Below, one piece after another: positions 1-7,534 of a stretch of DNA of 34,527 nucleotides. Made by a program: the position numbers and the translations under genes. Position 1 is the stretch's first letter; each line of letters begins with the position of its first letter. The DNA is from Nonomuraea sp. MG754425 (GTDB lineage: Bacteria; Actinomycetota; Actinomycetes; Streptosporangiales; Streptosporangiaceae): assembly GCF_021699195.1 (NCBI RefSeq), contig NZ_SSXE01000184.1, forward strand, positions 1 through 34,527. The letters run 5' to 3'. The notes beneath the pieces were generated by a model. That model was given only the letters and a program-made list of their open reading frames with translations, had not been told where the DNA came from and did no database searches.

Positions 1-1
1 C

Positions 2-592
2 CCCAACCCCGGCACCAACCCCGAGCTAGGCACCGAGACCCGGTTCAACGCGACGGCTCCCGTGCCGGCCGGTGGTGATGGGAACTCCGATGCTTCGGCC
101 GGGGCCGACAACCTGGCCGGGTGGGATGTCCTGGCCGGCGGGGGCGTGAAGGCTGGTGGCGTGGCCGGTGCCGATGTTCTGGCCAGAGGTGGGGTGAGTG
201 CCGAGAGCCTGGCCAGGACCGATGTGAGGGTCGATGCTCTGGTCGGGGATGGTGATTCTGCCGGGAGCCAGGCGCAGGGTCTGGCCGATGACGGAGCGCG
301 GACGCGCAGCGAGGAGCAGGCGCGGATTCTCGCTGAGGAACGGGCGCGGCTCCTTGCCGAGGAGCGGGTGCGGGCTGTGGTCGAGGCCGGTGTGCGGCCG
401 CACGCGGTGGTGGTCGCGACCCGGCTGCCCGTGCGGCTGGCCGCCTCGGGAGGGTGGGGCGCCACCACGCTGACGCTGCCCCCAGGCACCTGGCGGGACC
501 TGCTCACCGGCGGCCTGCACACCGGGCGGGTCCCGCTCGCTCATCTGCTCGGTCAGTATCCGGTCTCACTCCTGGAGAGACATGATCTTTGA
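2..592 (+). CDS. treY: Maltooligosyltrehalose synthase TreY, C-terminal part (5' end outside window)
   Basis: TreY isomerises the reducing-end alpha-1,4 bond of maltodextrins to alpha-1,1, giving maltooligosyl-trehalose for TreZ (known family role, cytoplasm). The frame is open from the first bases of the window to the TGA at 592. The last ~70 residues look like a TreY C-terminus: VVVATRLPVRLA, GGWGATTLTLPPGTWRDLL and VPLAHLLGQYPVSLLER. Before this lie about 125 residues of low-complexity Gly/Ala/Asp/Val sequence with degenerate repeats (DVLAGGGV, ADVLARGGV) and a charged stretch repeating LAEER. That stretch is not typical of TreY and appears to be an insertion near the end of the barrel protein; its start lies outside the window. 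The gene overlaps treZ by 11 bp, so the two are translationally coupled. The call rests on the tail and on the treZ neighbour. Confidence 0.85.
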   Translation, partial: PNPGTNPELGTETRFNATAPVPAGGDGNSDASAGADNLAGWDVLAGGGVKAGGVAGADVLARGGVSAESLARTDVRVDALVGDGDSAGSQAQGLADDGARTRSEEQARILAEERARLLAEERVRAVVEAGVRPHAVVVATRLPVRLAASGGWGATTLTLPPGTWRDLLTGGLHTGRVPLAHLLGQYPVSLLERHDL

Positions 593-2297
593 GGTCTGGG
601 CACCGAAGGCCACCACGGTCGAAGTGGACGTCCTGGGCGGACGCCGGGCGATGTCGCCCGGGGAAGGGGGCTGGTGGTCGGCGGAGGTGGAGGGTGTCGA
701 GCACGGCACCCGGTACGCCTTCGTGGTGGACGATGACGGACCGTACCCCGACCCCCGCACCCGACGGCAGCCGGAGGGGATCTTCGGGCAGAGCGCGGTG
801 TACGAGCACGCCCGCTTCACCTGGTCCGACTACGACTGGAAGGGTCGCGACCTGCGCGGAGCCGTGATCTACGAGCTGCACATCGGGACGTTCACCCCGG
901 AGGGGACGTTCGCGGCGGCCATCGAGAAGCTGCCGCACCTGGTGGAGCTCTGCGTGGACTTCGTGGAGGTCATGCCGGTCGCGCCGGTGCCGGGCGGGCG
1001 CAACTGGGGCTACGACGGCGTGGACCTCTACGCCGTGAACGAGACGTACGGAGGACCCGACGGGCTCAAGTCGTTCGTGGACGCCTGCCACCGGGCCGGG
1101 ATCGGGGTCCTGCTCGACGTGGTCTACAACCATCTCGGGCCGTCCGGGAACTTCCTGCGGCCGTTCGGGCCGTATTTCTCCGGCTTTGACGGCAGCTACT
1201 GGGGCGAGGCGGTCAACCTGGACGGGCCGGATTCCGACGAGGTGCGGCGATACTTCATCGGCAACGCGTTGCAGTGGCTGCGTGACTATCACATCGACGG
1301 GCTGCGGCTGGACGCCGTGCACGCGCTGCACGACAAACGTGCCCGGCACCTGCTGGCCGAGTTGTCGGAGGAGGTGGACGCGCTGGCCTGCTCGGTCGGC
1401 CGTCCGCTGTCGCTGATCGCCGAGTCCGATCTCAACGACCCCCGGATGGTGCGTCCGCTCGACGCCGGCGGGCTGGGCATGACCGCGCAGTGGAACGACG
1501 ACGTGCACCATGCGCTGCACTGCGCCGTCACCGGCGAGAGCCATGGCTACTACCAGGACTTCGCCCAGCTCTCGGTGCTGGCCAAGGTGCTCACGCAGGG
1601 GATCGTGCACGACGGCGGCTACTCCAGCTTCCGGGCGCGCGCGCACGGCCGCTCCTTTGACGGGGTGCCGGGGCACCGGCTGGTGGCCTGCGTGCAGAAC
1701 CACGACCAGATCGGCAACCGGCCCGCCGGGGACCGGCTCCCGATCCCGGCGCTCAAGCTCGGCGCGGGGTTGTTGCTGACCTCGCCGTTCACACCGATGT
1801 TGTTCATGGGGGAGGAATGGGGGGCGCGTAGTCCGTTCCTGTTCTTCTCCGATCATGTCGAGCCCGAACTGCGGGAGAGCGAAGGGGTGCGCAGGGAGCG
1901 GGAGTTCGACGGGTTCGGGTACGTGTGGGAGGCGCCGAACCCGTCGGCCGAGGAGTCGTTCGTCCGCTCGAAGCTGGACTGGGGTGAGGTGAAGGACGAG
2001 GCGCACTGGTCGCTGCTGTGCTGGTACCGGGACCTCATCGCACTGCGCAAGGCACTGCCCGAGTTGTCCGATCCCCGGCTGGATCGGGTGCGGGTGGAGG
2101 TGGACCCGCTCGGGAAGTGGCTGCTGGTGTGGAGAGGAGGGCTGGCGGTGACGGTGAACTTCTCGCAGGAGTCGGTGATGTTGCCGCTGTCGCCTGGCAC
2201 GGTGCTGCTGGCCTCCGATGATCCGGTGGTGGTGGACGAGGAAGGACTGCGGTTGCCCGCCCAGTCGATGGCGATCACCCGCCCCATCTCCCGCTGA
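582..2297 (+). CDS. treZ: Malto-oligosyltrehalose trehalohydrolase TreZ (GH13)
   Basis: TreZ hydrolyses the alpha-1,4 bond next to the terminal trehalose of maltooligosyl-trehalose and releases free trehalose (cytoplasmic, TreY-TreZ pathway). The 571-residue protein has the family's normal length. It begins with a small beta-sandwich domain (about 1-85, starting IFEVWAPKATTVEVDV), followed by the GH13 barrel. Visible GH13 motifs are DVVYNH (179-184), GLRLDAVHAL with the likely nucleophile Asp244, LIAESD with the likely acid/base Glu281, and QNHDQIGNR with Asp375. The ATG at 582 has a GGAGAG ribosome site just upstream and overlaps the treY stop. A hairpin at 2329-2345 probably ends the transcript. 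No truncation or missing catalytic residue is seen. Confidence 0.97.
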   Translation: MIFEVWAPKATTVEVDVLGGRRAMSPGEGGWWSAEVEGVEHGTRYAFVVDDDGPYPDPRTRRQPEGIFGQSAVYEHARFTWSDYDWKGRDLRGAVIYELHIGTFTPEGTFAAAIEKLPHLVELCVDFVEVMPVAPVPGGRNWGYDGVDLYAVNETYGGPDGLKSFVDACHRAGIGVLLDVVYNHLGPSGNFLRPFGPYFSGFDGSYWGEAVNLDGPDSDEVRRYFIGNALQWLRDYHIDGLRLDAVHALHDKRARHLLAELSEEVDALACSVGRPLSLIAESDLNDPRMVRPLDAGGLGMTAQWNDDVHHALHCAVTGESHGYYQDFAQLSVLAKVLTQGIVHDGGYSSFRARAHGRSFDGVPGHRLVACVQNHDQIGNRPAGDRLPIPALKLGAGLLLTSPFTPMLFMGEEWGARSPFLFFSDHVEPELRESEGVRREREFDGFGYVWEAPNPSAEESFVRSKLDWGEVKDEAHWSLLCWYRDLIALRKALPELSDPRLDRVRVEVDPLGKWLLVWRGGLAVTVNFSQESVMLPLSPGTVLLASDDPVVVDEEGLRLPAQSMAITRPISR

Positions 2298-2328
2298 GCC
2301 GAGCCGACTGGCCGTGGCCCGGCTCACG

Positions 2329-2347
2329 CCCGGGGCGTTCCCGGGTT
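2329..2347 (+). terminator. Likely terminator after treZ
   Basis: CCCGGG (2329-2334), loop GCGTT, CCCGGG (2340-2345) and then TT. A second, looser inverted repeat GAGCCG...CGGCTC (2301-2325) lies between it and the treZ stop. There is no long T run, which is common for actinobacterial terminators. The next gene comes in from the opposite strand, so the hairpin may serve both directions. Confidence 0.45.
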
Positions 2348-2451
2348 GATGGGGTGACGGCCCGGACCGGCCTCGACCGGGTTCGGGCCGCTCGCGGCCG
2401 GGTTCGGCTGGTCGCGGGGCGATGAGGGCCGCTGGGGTGGGCGGGCGCGTT

Positions 2452-3432
2452 TCAGGCCGCGAGGACTCTGACCAGGGCCGGGGTGTTGGGATCGATCGAG
2501 GCCAGGGAGGCGTGGTGGGACGCCTGCGTGGCGCAGAGCCAGTCGTTCAGTGACCCGGTGAAGCCCGAGGGCGGGCCGACCTTGAGGCAGGTGATCTGGC
2601 CGGAGCCGGGGGCGGGGCCCACGCGCAGGCGGCGGATGCTGCCCGTGCGGCCCAGCTCTCCCGCGTCGGCGTCGTACGGGGTGAGCCGGACGACGAAGGG
2701 CAGGCCGCCGTCCGGCTGGTCGGACGGCTGTATCCGGAGGAAATCGTCGATCTTGCGGCTGGCGGCCTCCGGGTGCGTCGTGAGGTAGGTGAGGTGGTCG
2801 GCCACCAGGCGGTTGGCGACCGTGCGCAGGAGGTTGGTGGCGCACAGGTTGTGGGCGCAGGCGGCGCCGTCGAGGGTGATCTCCGGGAGGGCGAAGCGGC
2901 GCAGCCCCCGGGAGGTGACGCGCAGGCAGTCGCATGCGCCCATGTCGGACGGGTCCCATGGCGGGCAGGTGGCGGCGTCGTGGACCTGGACGTCCCAGGA
3001 CAGCCAGTCGTCGTCGAGCCGGAAGTGAGTGGGCTCGCCGGCGCATCTGCCGCAGGTGAGGATGGACGAGCCGGTCAGCGGGTCGAGCAGGAGGCCGTCG
3101 CTCTCCCGGGCGAGGGCTCTGGCCGAGGCTCGGGCCACCTGCACGGCGGTCGGCAGCCGGTGCGGGGGTGCGGTGGCGGACACCACCACGTGTTGTTTCG
3201 TGCGGCGTAGGCGGCGTCTCTCGTCGTCGGTGAAGGTGGCCGCCGTGGTTTTCCACGGGGTGGTGTGGTGGATCACCGACAGGGTGCCGTTGGCGGCCGA
3301 GGTGATGGCGGTTCGCTTGAACGGGCCGCCGACGCGCCATGGGACGAAGGACTCGACATCGAAGGGCACTTGCTCCATCGCGACGATGAATTGGGAGGTC
3401 ACGGTGCTGGGCAGGGGAATGGTGATCTTCAT
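2452..3432 (-). CDS. Unknown protein, 326 aa, Cys-rich
   Basis: I do not recognise this protein. The start is the ATG at 3432, preceded by GGAGGT at 3439-3444; the reading frame extends 24 codons further upstream but without a better start. There are nine cysteines (127, 130, 156, 167, 169, 192, 197, 282, 300), including CGRC (127-130), CDC (167-169) and CAHNLC (192-197), which could bind a metal. The segment around 97-121 (ARASARALARESDGLLLDPLTG) loosely recalls DUF4261/DUF2314-type proteins, in which an Ala/Arg helix precedes 'GxxxDPxTG'; this is a weak resemblance. There is no signal peptide or membrane helix. It is convergent with treZ and divergent from the next gene. Homology by profile search would settle its family. 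Confidence 0.75.
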   Translation of the reverse strand: MKITIPLPSTVTSQFIVAMEQVPFDVESFVPWRVGGPFKRTAITSAANGTLSVIHHTTPWKTTAATFTDDERRRLRRTKQHVVVSATAPPHRLPTAVQVARASARALARESDGLLLDPLTGSSILTCGRCAGEPTHFRLDDDWLSWDVQVHDAATCPPWDPSDMGACDCLRVTSRGLRRFALPEITLDGAACAHNLCATNLLRTVANRLVADHLTYLTTHPEAASRKIDDFLRIQPSDQPDGGLPFVVRLTPYDADAGELGRTGSIRRLRVGPAPGSGQITCLKVGPPSGFTGSLNDWLCATQASHHASLASIDPNTPALVRVLAA

Positions 3433-3438
3433 GGAGGG

Positions 3439-3444
3439 ACCTCC
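3439..3444 (-). promoter_or_regulatory. Ribosome binding site that sets the start at 3432
   Basis: Minus-strand GGAGGT, six bases before the ATG. It is the reason for choosing 3432 over the longer frame beginning at 3504. Confidence 0.7.
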
Positions 3445-3663
3445 GCGAGGGTGGGGTCTGATCGGGTGAGTGGTCTCTGATCTGGGATGTGGGGCGGGAG
3501 GCACTCAGGATCAGGGATGCGGGGCAGCGCGCGGAGGACAGAACGCGATTCTGGGGAAAACGTCGAGAGCCGATGTCGTCCCTGTGGAAAACCGGAGAGG
3601 GGGCGCGGGCGCGGCGGTGTTCGGGGGCGTGGCCGTTGTGACCTGGTTTGATAGGAAAAGTCA

Positions 3664-4308
3664 GTGATCGTCCTGAACCGAATGGTGACGTACGCCCGTC
3701 ATAGTGACGTGATCCCGTTTGAGATGATCGACGAAGATCTGCGCACGGCACGCCGGAGAGCGCGTCGCTGGCACGTGCTGAACGAGAGCCACACCGCGAT
3801 CACGGGCCTGCTGCGGGAGGCCCGGAGAGAGCTCGACGCGGCCGGGGCGGGGGAGCGGGACCGCGTGGCCGTGGAGGAGGCCCGGCTGGGGGCGTACACG
3901 ATCGTGCTGGCGAGGGTGGAACGGGCGCTGGCCGAGGTGGGTCCGGCCCGCGAGCTCTACACGGAGCTGCTGGTACGCGAGGAGCGGCGGCTGACCGGCT
4001 CGGCCGATCCTCGGGGCGCGGAGTTACTGGAGATCGGGCGCATGCTGGCCGAACTGGACGTGGAGCTGCCCGCCAGGGAGCGGGCCAGGACGGCCGGGCT
4101 CGTGGTGCTGGCGGGTGCGGGCGACCGGGCGGCGGCGGTGGCGGCCTTCGTCAGGGACGTCGGGGCGCTGGGCATGACCGTGTCACCTGCGGCGGCCGAC
4201 GACGAGGTCGAAGAAGTGGCGGAGCGGCTGGGCGAGCGCTGCCGGGAGATGGTGCGGCTGCGTGAGACGCTGCACGTCCGCCGGGAGGAGCTCCTGCTCG
4301 GCGGGTGA
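3664..4308 (+). CDS. Unknown helical protein, 214 aa
   Basis: Not recognised. The protein is almost entirely predicted-helix sequence, rich in Arg, Glu, Ala and Leu (for example DLRTARRRARRWHVL near 25-39 and REARRELDAAGAGERDR near 51-67). It has no signal peptide, no membrane segment and no Cys motif. It could be a small regulator or scaffold, but nothing in the sequence proves it. The GTG at 3664 has AGGA about 8 bases upstream; ATG codons at 3682 and 3724 are alternative starts, the latter removing a poorly coding-looking leader. The stop codon sits in the loop of a perfect 11-bp hairpin (4294-4320). It faces the FAD hydroxylase convergently, with 24 bp between the stops. Confidence 0.7.
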   Translation: MIVLNRMVTYARHSDVIPFEMIDEDLRTARRRARRWHVLNESHTAITGLLREARRELDAAGAGERDRVAVEEARLGAYTIVLARVERALAEVGPARELYTELLVREERRLTGSADPRGAELLEIGRMLAELDVELPARERARTAGLVVLAGAGDRAAAVAAFVRDVGALGMTVSPAAADDEVEEVAERLGERCREMVRLRETLHVRREELLLGG

Positions 4309-4320
4309 GCCGCCGAGCAG
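4294..4320. terminator. Bidirectional terminator between convergent genes
   Basis: Perfect inverted repeat: CTGCTCGGCGG (4294-4304), loop GTGAG, CCGCCGAGCAG (4310-4320). The loop contains the TGA stop of the plus-strand gene, and the minus-strand hydroxylase stops 12 bp further on, so one hairpin can serve both transcripts. No T run is present on either side. Confidence 0.75.
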
Positions 4321-4332
4321 GTGGAGGCGCCG

Positions 4333-5919
4333 TCACCGGCTGAGGATCGCCCGGAGCGCCCGCTCCAACGCCTCCACCGCGTCCAGCTCCGCCCGCGCCG
4401 CCCGCCAGGCCACGTACCCGTCCGGCCGGACCAGTACGGCGCCGCCCCCGCTGACGCCGTACTGCTCCGCGAAGCGCCCCTCCACGTCCAGCAGCTCGTC
4501 GTCCACCGGCAGCCGTGTCAGGTGCACCCCCAGCCGTTCCTTGACCACCCGTCCCGCGTCCATCCACGTCTGCCCGCCCTGCTTGGCGGCCATGAGCACG
4601 AAGCCGGACCCGAACAGGTCGATGGTGGAGATGTGCTGCCCGTCCCAGTCGAGCACCAGGTGCGGCGCGCGGCTGCCGGGCCGGCCGCCGCCCTGGCGCG
4701 GGTTCTCCAGGATCGAGCCGTCGTCGCCGGGCTCGTCGAGGATGGCCGTGGAGTGGTAGCGGTGCCCGAACAGGGCGTTGAGCGGGTCCTCCAGCGGCTC
4801 CGGGTAGCCGACGCGGGCCGCGGGCGGCATGCGCCGGCCGAGTTCGGCGAGCTGCGCGTCGGCGGTGAGCGCTCCGATCGGGCGGCGCTCGGCGTCGTAC
4901 GTGTCCATGAACTCCGGCCCGGCCTGCCCCGTCAGCACGAGCCACAGCCGCCAGGCGAGGTCGGCCCCGTCCTGGAGTGCCGCGCTCCCGCCCTGGCCGC
5001 CGGTGGGCGGCATGGTGTGCGCGGCGTCGCCGGCGAAGAACACCCGCCCGACCTGGTAGGTGTCGGCGAGCAGGTGCGCGATGCCGAACGTGGTCCGGTC
5101 GAGAATCCGGACGTCCAGCTCGGGCCGGCCGGTCGCCAGGCGGACGAGTTCGACGCAGCGCTCATGGGTGAAGTCGGCCGTGCTCTCGCCCTCGGAGTGG
5201 TGCACGCCGAGCACGTGCGCCCCGGCTCCCGCGCCGGTCACCAGGGCGCCGGTGAAGGTGTCGTTGCGCAGGTACCAGAGGGTGACCTCGCGCTCGCGCA
5301 CCAGGTCGGACAGGTCGGCGTCGAACATGATGGAGCACATCCGGCCCAGTTCGCCCTTGCCGGAGGTGGGCACGTCGAGGGCGTGGCGCAGCGGGCTGTG
5401 GTGGCCGTCGGCGGCCACGACGTACTCGGCCCGTACGAGGTGGTCGCCGTCCTTGTCGCGGATCAGCGCCGTCACGCCGCCGTCGTCCTGCTCCAGGGAG
5501 ATCAGCTCGGTGGAGAAGCGCAGGTCGGCGCCCAGCTCCTCGGCCTTGACGCGTAGCACGCGCTCGATGTCGGCCTGCGGCGCCCGGACGGTGGCGGCGG
5601 GGGTGAGGCCGGCCAGGGCGAGGTGTTCCCACTCGCCGTCGAGGAGCAGGTGCGGCTCCGGGTCGGTGAGGTCACGGGCGATCGCGATGCGCAGGTCCTC
5701 GCCGGCCCCGGCGCCGACCTCGGTGAGCTCCTCCTCCAGCCCCTGCACGGGACGCAGCAGTTCGACCGCGCGCGGCCCGGCCCCGAACGCCTTGGGCTGG
5801 ACGGAGGTGCTCGGATGCCGTTCGACCAGCATCACGGGCACCTCGCGCCAGGCCAGCAGCGTGGCGGCGCTCAGCCCCGCGTACCCGCCACCGATCACCA
5901 GAACCGGCACTCGCTCCAT
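4333..5919 (-). CDS. FAD-dependent aromatic hydroxylase (class A flavoprotein monooxygenase)
   Basis: The 528-residue protein matches the PheA/TfdB-like FAD monooxygenase family, which uses NAD(P)H and O2 to hydroxylate phenolic or polyketide rings; many members act in aromatic degradation or antibiotic tailoring. Visible motifs are the N-terminal dinucleotide fold VLVIGGGYAG (7-15), the DG motif AADGHHSP (169-176) and the second FAD motif GRVFFAGDAAHTMPP (291-305), then GGQGGSAALQDGADLAWRL. A C-terminal thioredoxin-like domain, usual for this family, fits residues about 400-528. The ATG at 5919 has GGAGGG just upstream. No polyketide or catabolic genes are nearby, so the substrate is unknown. 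It is likely transcribed alone from the promoter at 5967-5996 and repressed through the overlapping palindrome. Confidence 0.92.
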   Translation of the reverse strand: MERVPVLVIGGGYAGLSAATLLAWREVPVMLVERHPSTSVQPKAFGAGPRAVELLRPVQGLEEELTEVGAGAGEDLRIAIARDLTDPEPHLLLDGEWEHLALAGLTPAATVRAPQADIERVLRVKAEELGADLRFSTELISLEQDDGGVTALIRDKDGDHLVRAEYVVAADGHHSPLRHALDVPTSGKGELGRMCSIMFDADLSDLVREREVTLWYLRNDTFTGALVTGAGAGAHVLGVHHSEGESTADFTHERCVELVRLATGRPELDVRILDRTTFGIAHLLADTYQVGRVFFAGDAAHTMPPTGGQGGSAALQDGADLAWRLWLVLTGQAGPEFMDTYDAERRPIGALTADAQLAELGRRMPPAARVGYPEPLEDPLNALFGHRYHSTAILDEPGDDGSILENPRQGGGRPGSRAPHLVLDWDGQHISTIDLFGSGFVLMAAKQGGQTWMDAGRVVKERLGVHLTRLPVDDELLDVEGRFAEQYGVSGGGAVLVRPDGYVAWRAARAELDAVEALERALRAILSR

Positions 5920-5944
5920 TGATCCGCCCTCCGGATACGCGTAC

Positions 5945-5972
5945 TATCGCGTCTGTGTCGAGCAACACGATA
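5945..5972. promoter_or_regulatory. Operator-like palindrome over the hydroxylase -10 box
   Basis: Arms TATCGCGT (5945-5952) and ACACGATA (5965-5972) are inverted repeats with one mismatch, 12 bases apart. The right arm contains the -10 hexamer, so a bound protein would block RNA polymerase. The shape suits a TetR- or MarR-type repressor, but no such gene is adjacent. A second short palindrome, TACGCGTA, lies at 5936-5943. Confidence 0.5.
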
Positions 5973-5996
5973 TGACGCGTCGGCGGAGCAGGTCAA
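5967..5996 (-). promoter_or_regulatory. Promoter of the FAD hydroxylase
   Basis: On the minus strand: TTGACC (5996-5991), an 18-base spacer, TATCGT (5972-5967). Transcription would start near 5960, about 40 bases before the ATG at 5919. Confidence 0.55.
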
Positions 5997-6012
5997 GATA
6001 TATCTCGAATTG

Positions 6013-6303
6013 TCAGCTCAGATGGCGCTCCAATGACTCGATCTTGGACGTCATGCCGTCCGTGACCCCTTCGCGAAGGTCGGCCTTGAGCACCAGGCTC
6101 ACCCGGGGCGCGACCTCGGCCACGGCGTCCACGGCCCGCTTCACCACGCCCATGACCTCGTCCCAGTCACCCTCGATCGTGGTGAACATGGCGTCGGTGC
6201 GGTTCGGCAGCCCGCTGTCGCGCACGACCTTGACGGCGCGGGCGACCGGCTCGGCGACCCCTTCGCCGACGCCCAGCGGGGTGATGGAGAATGCGACGAT
6301 CAT
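6013..6303 (-). CDS. Thiamine-binding protein of the MTH1187/UPF0045 family
   Basis: A 96-residue protein with the ferredoxin-like fold family PF01910, whose members bind thiamine or related pyrimidines and form tetramers in the cytoplasm. Matching features are the N-terminal strand MIVAFSITPLGVGEGVAEPV, the middle DAMFTTIEGDWDEVM (38-52), and the C-terminal LVLKADLREG. The length is normal. The ATG at 6303 follows AGAGGA closely. It lies upstream of the FAD hydroxylase on the same strand, but 93 bp with a separate promoter lie between them, so they are probably independent units. A minus-strand terminator at 6358-6388 separates it from the gene before. It may sense or buffer thiamine; the precise role of the family is unsettled. 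Confidence 0.85.
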   Translation of the reverse strand: MIVAFSITPLGVGEGVAEPVARAVKVVRDSGLPNRTDAMFTTIEGDWDEVMGVVKRAVDAVAEVAPRVSLVLKADLREGVTDGMTSKIESLERHLS

Positions 6304-6357
6304 CGAAATCCTCTCGTCAGGAGGCTTCCGATCCTAAGGAGAGCGGGGCGGGCGGCG

Positions 6358-6388
6358 AAAAGCCACGACGTCCGCAGAACGCCGTGGC
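6358..6388 (-). terminator. Rho-independent terminator after the ung-acidic protein unit
   Basis: Read on the minus strand: GCCACGGCGT, loop, ACGTCGTGGC (hairpin 6388-6362, one mismatch in 10 bp), immediately followed by TTTT (6361-6358). This is the best intrinsic terminator in the window. Confidence 0.75.
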
Positions 6389-6401
6389 CCGCCGCCGTAT
6401 G

Positions 6402-6725
6402 TCACACGTGGTCGTGCTCTTCTTCGTCCTCTTCCTCGCCCGGCCCCTCGGAGGGCTCCACGCCGAGCACGGCCTCGCGGGGCTCGATCTGGCTGATGTG
6501 GTCGACGAGCTGCAACACGTGGTCGGGCTCGATCAGCCACTGCAGCGCCGAGGCGCCGGAATCGTCGGAGGCGACCAACTCGGCCTGCTCCGTGCGCTCC
6601 TCCTCGGTGAGATCGGCGTCGGGGTGCCGGATCTCCGCCAGCGCCGAGGCCTGCAGCGCGTCCATGTCGAGCACCTCGACGGTCAGTTCGACCGTCAGGC
6701 GCAGGAACTTCGGTTCATCACTCAT
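6402..6725 (-). CDS. Small acidic protein of unknown function, 107 aa
   Basis: The start is taken as the ATG at 6725 (MSDEPKFLRLTVELTVEVL), 10 bases after the ung stop; a longer reading to 6788 would run into ung. No good ribosome site precedes it, so it probably relies on coupling with ung. The N-terminal half looks like alternating beta strands; residues 30-75 are helical and charged; the tail is a run of Glu/Asp/His (EEEDEEEHDHV). There is no known catalytic motif. Small acidic proteins of this form occur in actinobacteria, but I cannot name a function. The His/Asp tail might bind metal; this is a guess. A terminator follows at 6358-6388. Confidence 0.75.
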   Translation of the reverse strand: MSDEPKFLRLTVELTVEVLDMDALQASALAEIRHPDADLTEEERTEQAELVASDDSGASALQWLIEPDHVLQLVDHISQIEPREAVLGVEPSEGPGEEEDEEEHDHV

Positions 6726-6735
6726 GGCGACGATG

Positions 6736-7413
6736 CTAGGGCAGCTTCCACTCGACAGGTGCCGCGCCTTGCTCGGCGAGCAGCTCATTGGCCCGGCTGA
6801 ACGGCCGCGATCCGAAGAAGCCGCTGCGCGCCGAGAGCGGGGAGGGGTGCGCGGACTCGACGCGCGGCACCGGGCCGAGCATGGGGGCGAGGTTGCGGGC
6901 GTCGCGGCCCCACAGGATCGCCACCATCGGCTTGTCGCGTGCCACGAGAGCGCGGATGGCCTGCTCGGTGACCTGCTCCCAGCCCTTGCCCCGGTGCGAG
7001 GCCGGCTTGCCGGGCATCACGGTGAGCACCCTGTTGAGCAGCAGCACACCCTGATCGGCCCACGGCGTCAGGTCGCCGTTGGCGGGCCGGGGCAGCCCGA
7101 GGTCCGTCTCCATCTCCTTGTAGATGTTGAGCAGGCTGCCGGGCAGCGGACGCACGTCGGGCGCCACCGAGAACGACAGCCCCACGGGGTGACCGGGCGT
7201 CGGGTACGGGTCCTGCCCCACGATCAGCACCTTGACCTCGTCGAAGGGCTGACTGAAGGCGCGTAGCACGTTCGCGCCCGCGGGGAGGTACTGCCTGCCT
7301 TCGGCGATTTCCTTGCGCAGGAACTCGCCCATCAGGGAGATCTGCTCAGAAACGGGCTCAAGCGCACGCGCCCAGCCCGCTTCGACGACTTCGTTCAGTG
7401 GACGACCGGCCAT
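6736..7413 (-). CDS. ung: Uracil-DNA glycosylase, family 1
   Basis: Ung removes uracil from DNA by cleaving the N-glycosidic bond, the first step of base excision repair. The 225-residue length is typical. Family-1 motifs are all present: the water-activating loop GQDPYP (66-71, catalytic Asp68), the uracil-recognition strand VLLLNRVLTV (122-131), and the DNA-intercalation loop HPSPLS (189-194, catalytic His189). The ATG at 7413 (MAGRPLNEVV) gives the standard N-terminus; the frame runs 18 codons further upstream without a convincing start. Only a weak ribosome site is visible. It heads a two-gene unit with the acidic protein. Confidence 0.97.
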   Translation of the reverse strand: MAGRPLNEVVEAGWARALEPVSEQISLMGEFLRKEIAEGRQYLPAGANVLRAFSQPFDEVKVLIVGQDPYPTPGHPVGLSFSVAPDVRPLPGSLLNIYKEMETDLGLPRPANGDLTPWADQGVLLLNRVLTVMPGKPASHRGKGWEQVTEQAIRALVARDKPMVAILWGRDARNLAPMLGPVPRVESAHPSPLSARSGFFGSRPFSRANELLAEQGAAPVEWKLP

Positions 7414-7495
7414 GGCCGTTGAGCTTAGCCAGCTCTGCCAGGACTCGCGGCCGAAACCGGGGGACAAGCCGTACCAGAATGATCACAACGACGGA

Positions 7496-7520
7496 GGGCG
7501 CCCGCGGGTGGCGGGCGCCC
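7496..7520 (-). terminator. Terminator of the sugar ABC importer operon
   Basis: A perfect 10-bp inverted repeat, GGGCGCCCGC (7496-7505) and GCGGGCGCCC (7511-7520), with a 5-base loop, 14 bp beyond the permease stop. There is no T run. Confidence 0.7.
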
Positions 7521-7534
7521 GTCACGTCATGGCG

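Noticed and set aside
60..330. CRISPR or non-coding repeat in the first 330 bp
   Set aside because: The repeats keep the treY frame open and vary at codon level, so they are protein repeats.
504..2327. 607-codon minus-strand open frame opposite treZ
   Set aside because: It mirrors treZ, is His/Arg/Pro-rich and has no domain. GC-rich third positions keep such shadow frames open.
3576..3590. DnaA-box-like TTTTCCACA (minus strand) in the 3433-3663 region
   Set aside because: Single site with a mismatch, no cluster of boxes, and no dnaA or dnaN nearby, so not an origin.
3470..3667. 65-codon plus-strand frame between two genes
   Set aside because: Gly/Arg-rich, no family, and it lies over the likely promoters of both flanking genes.
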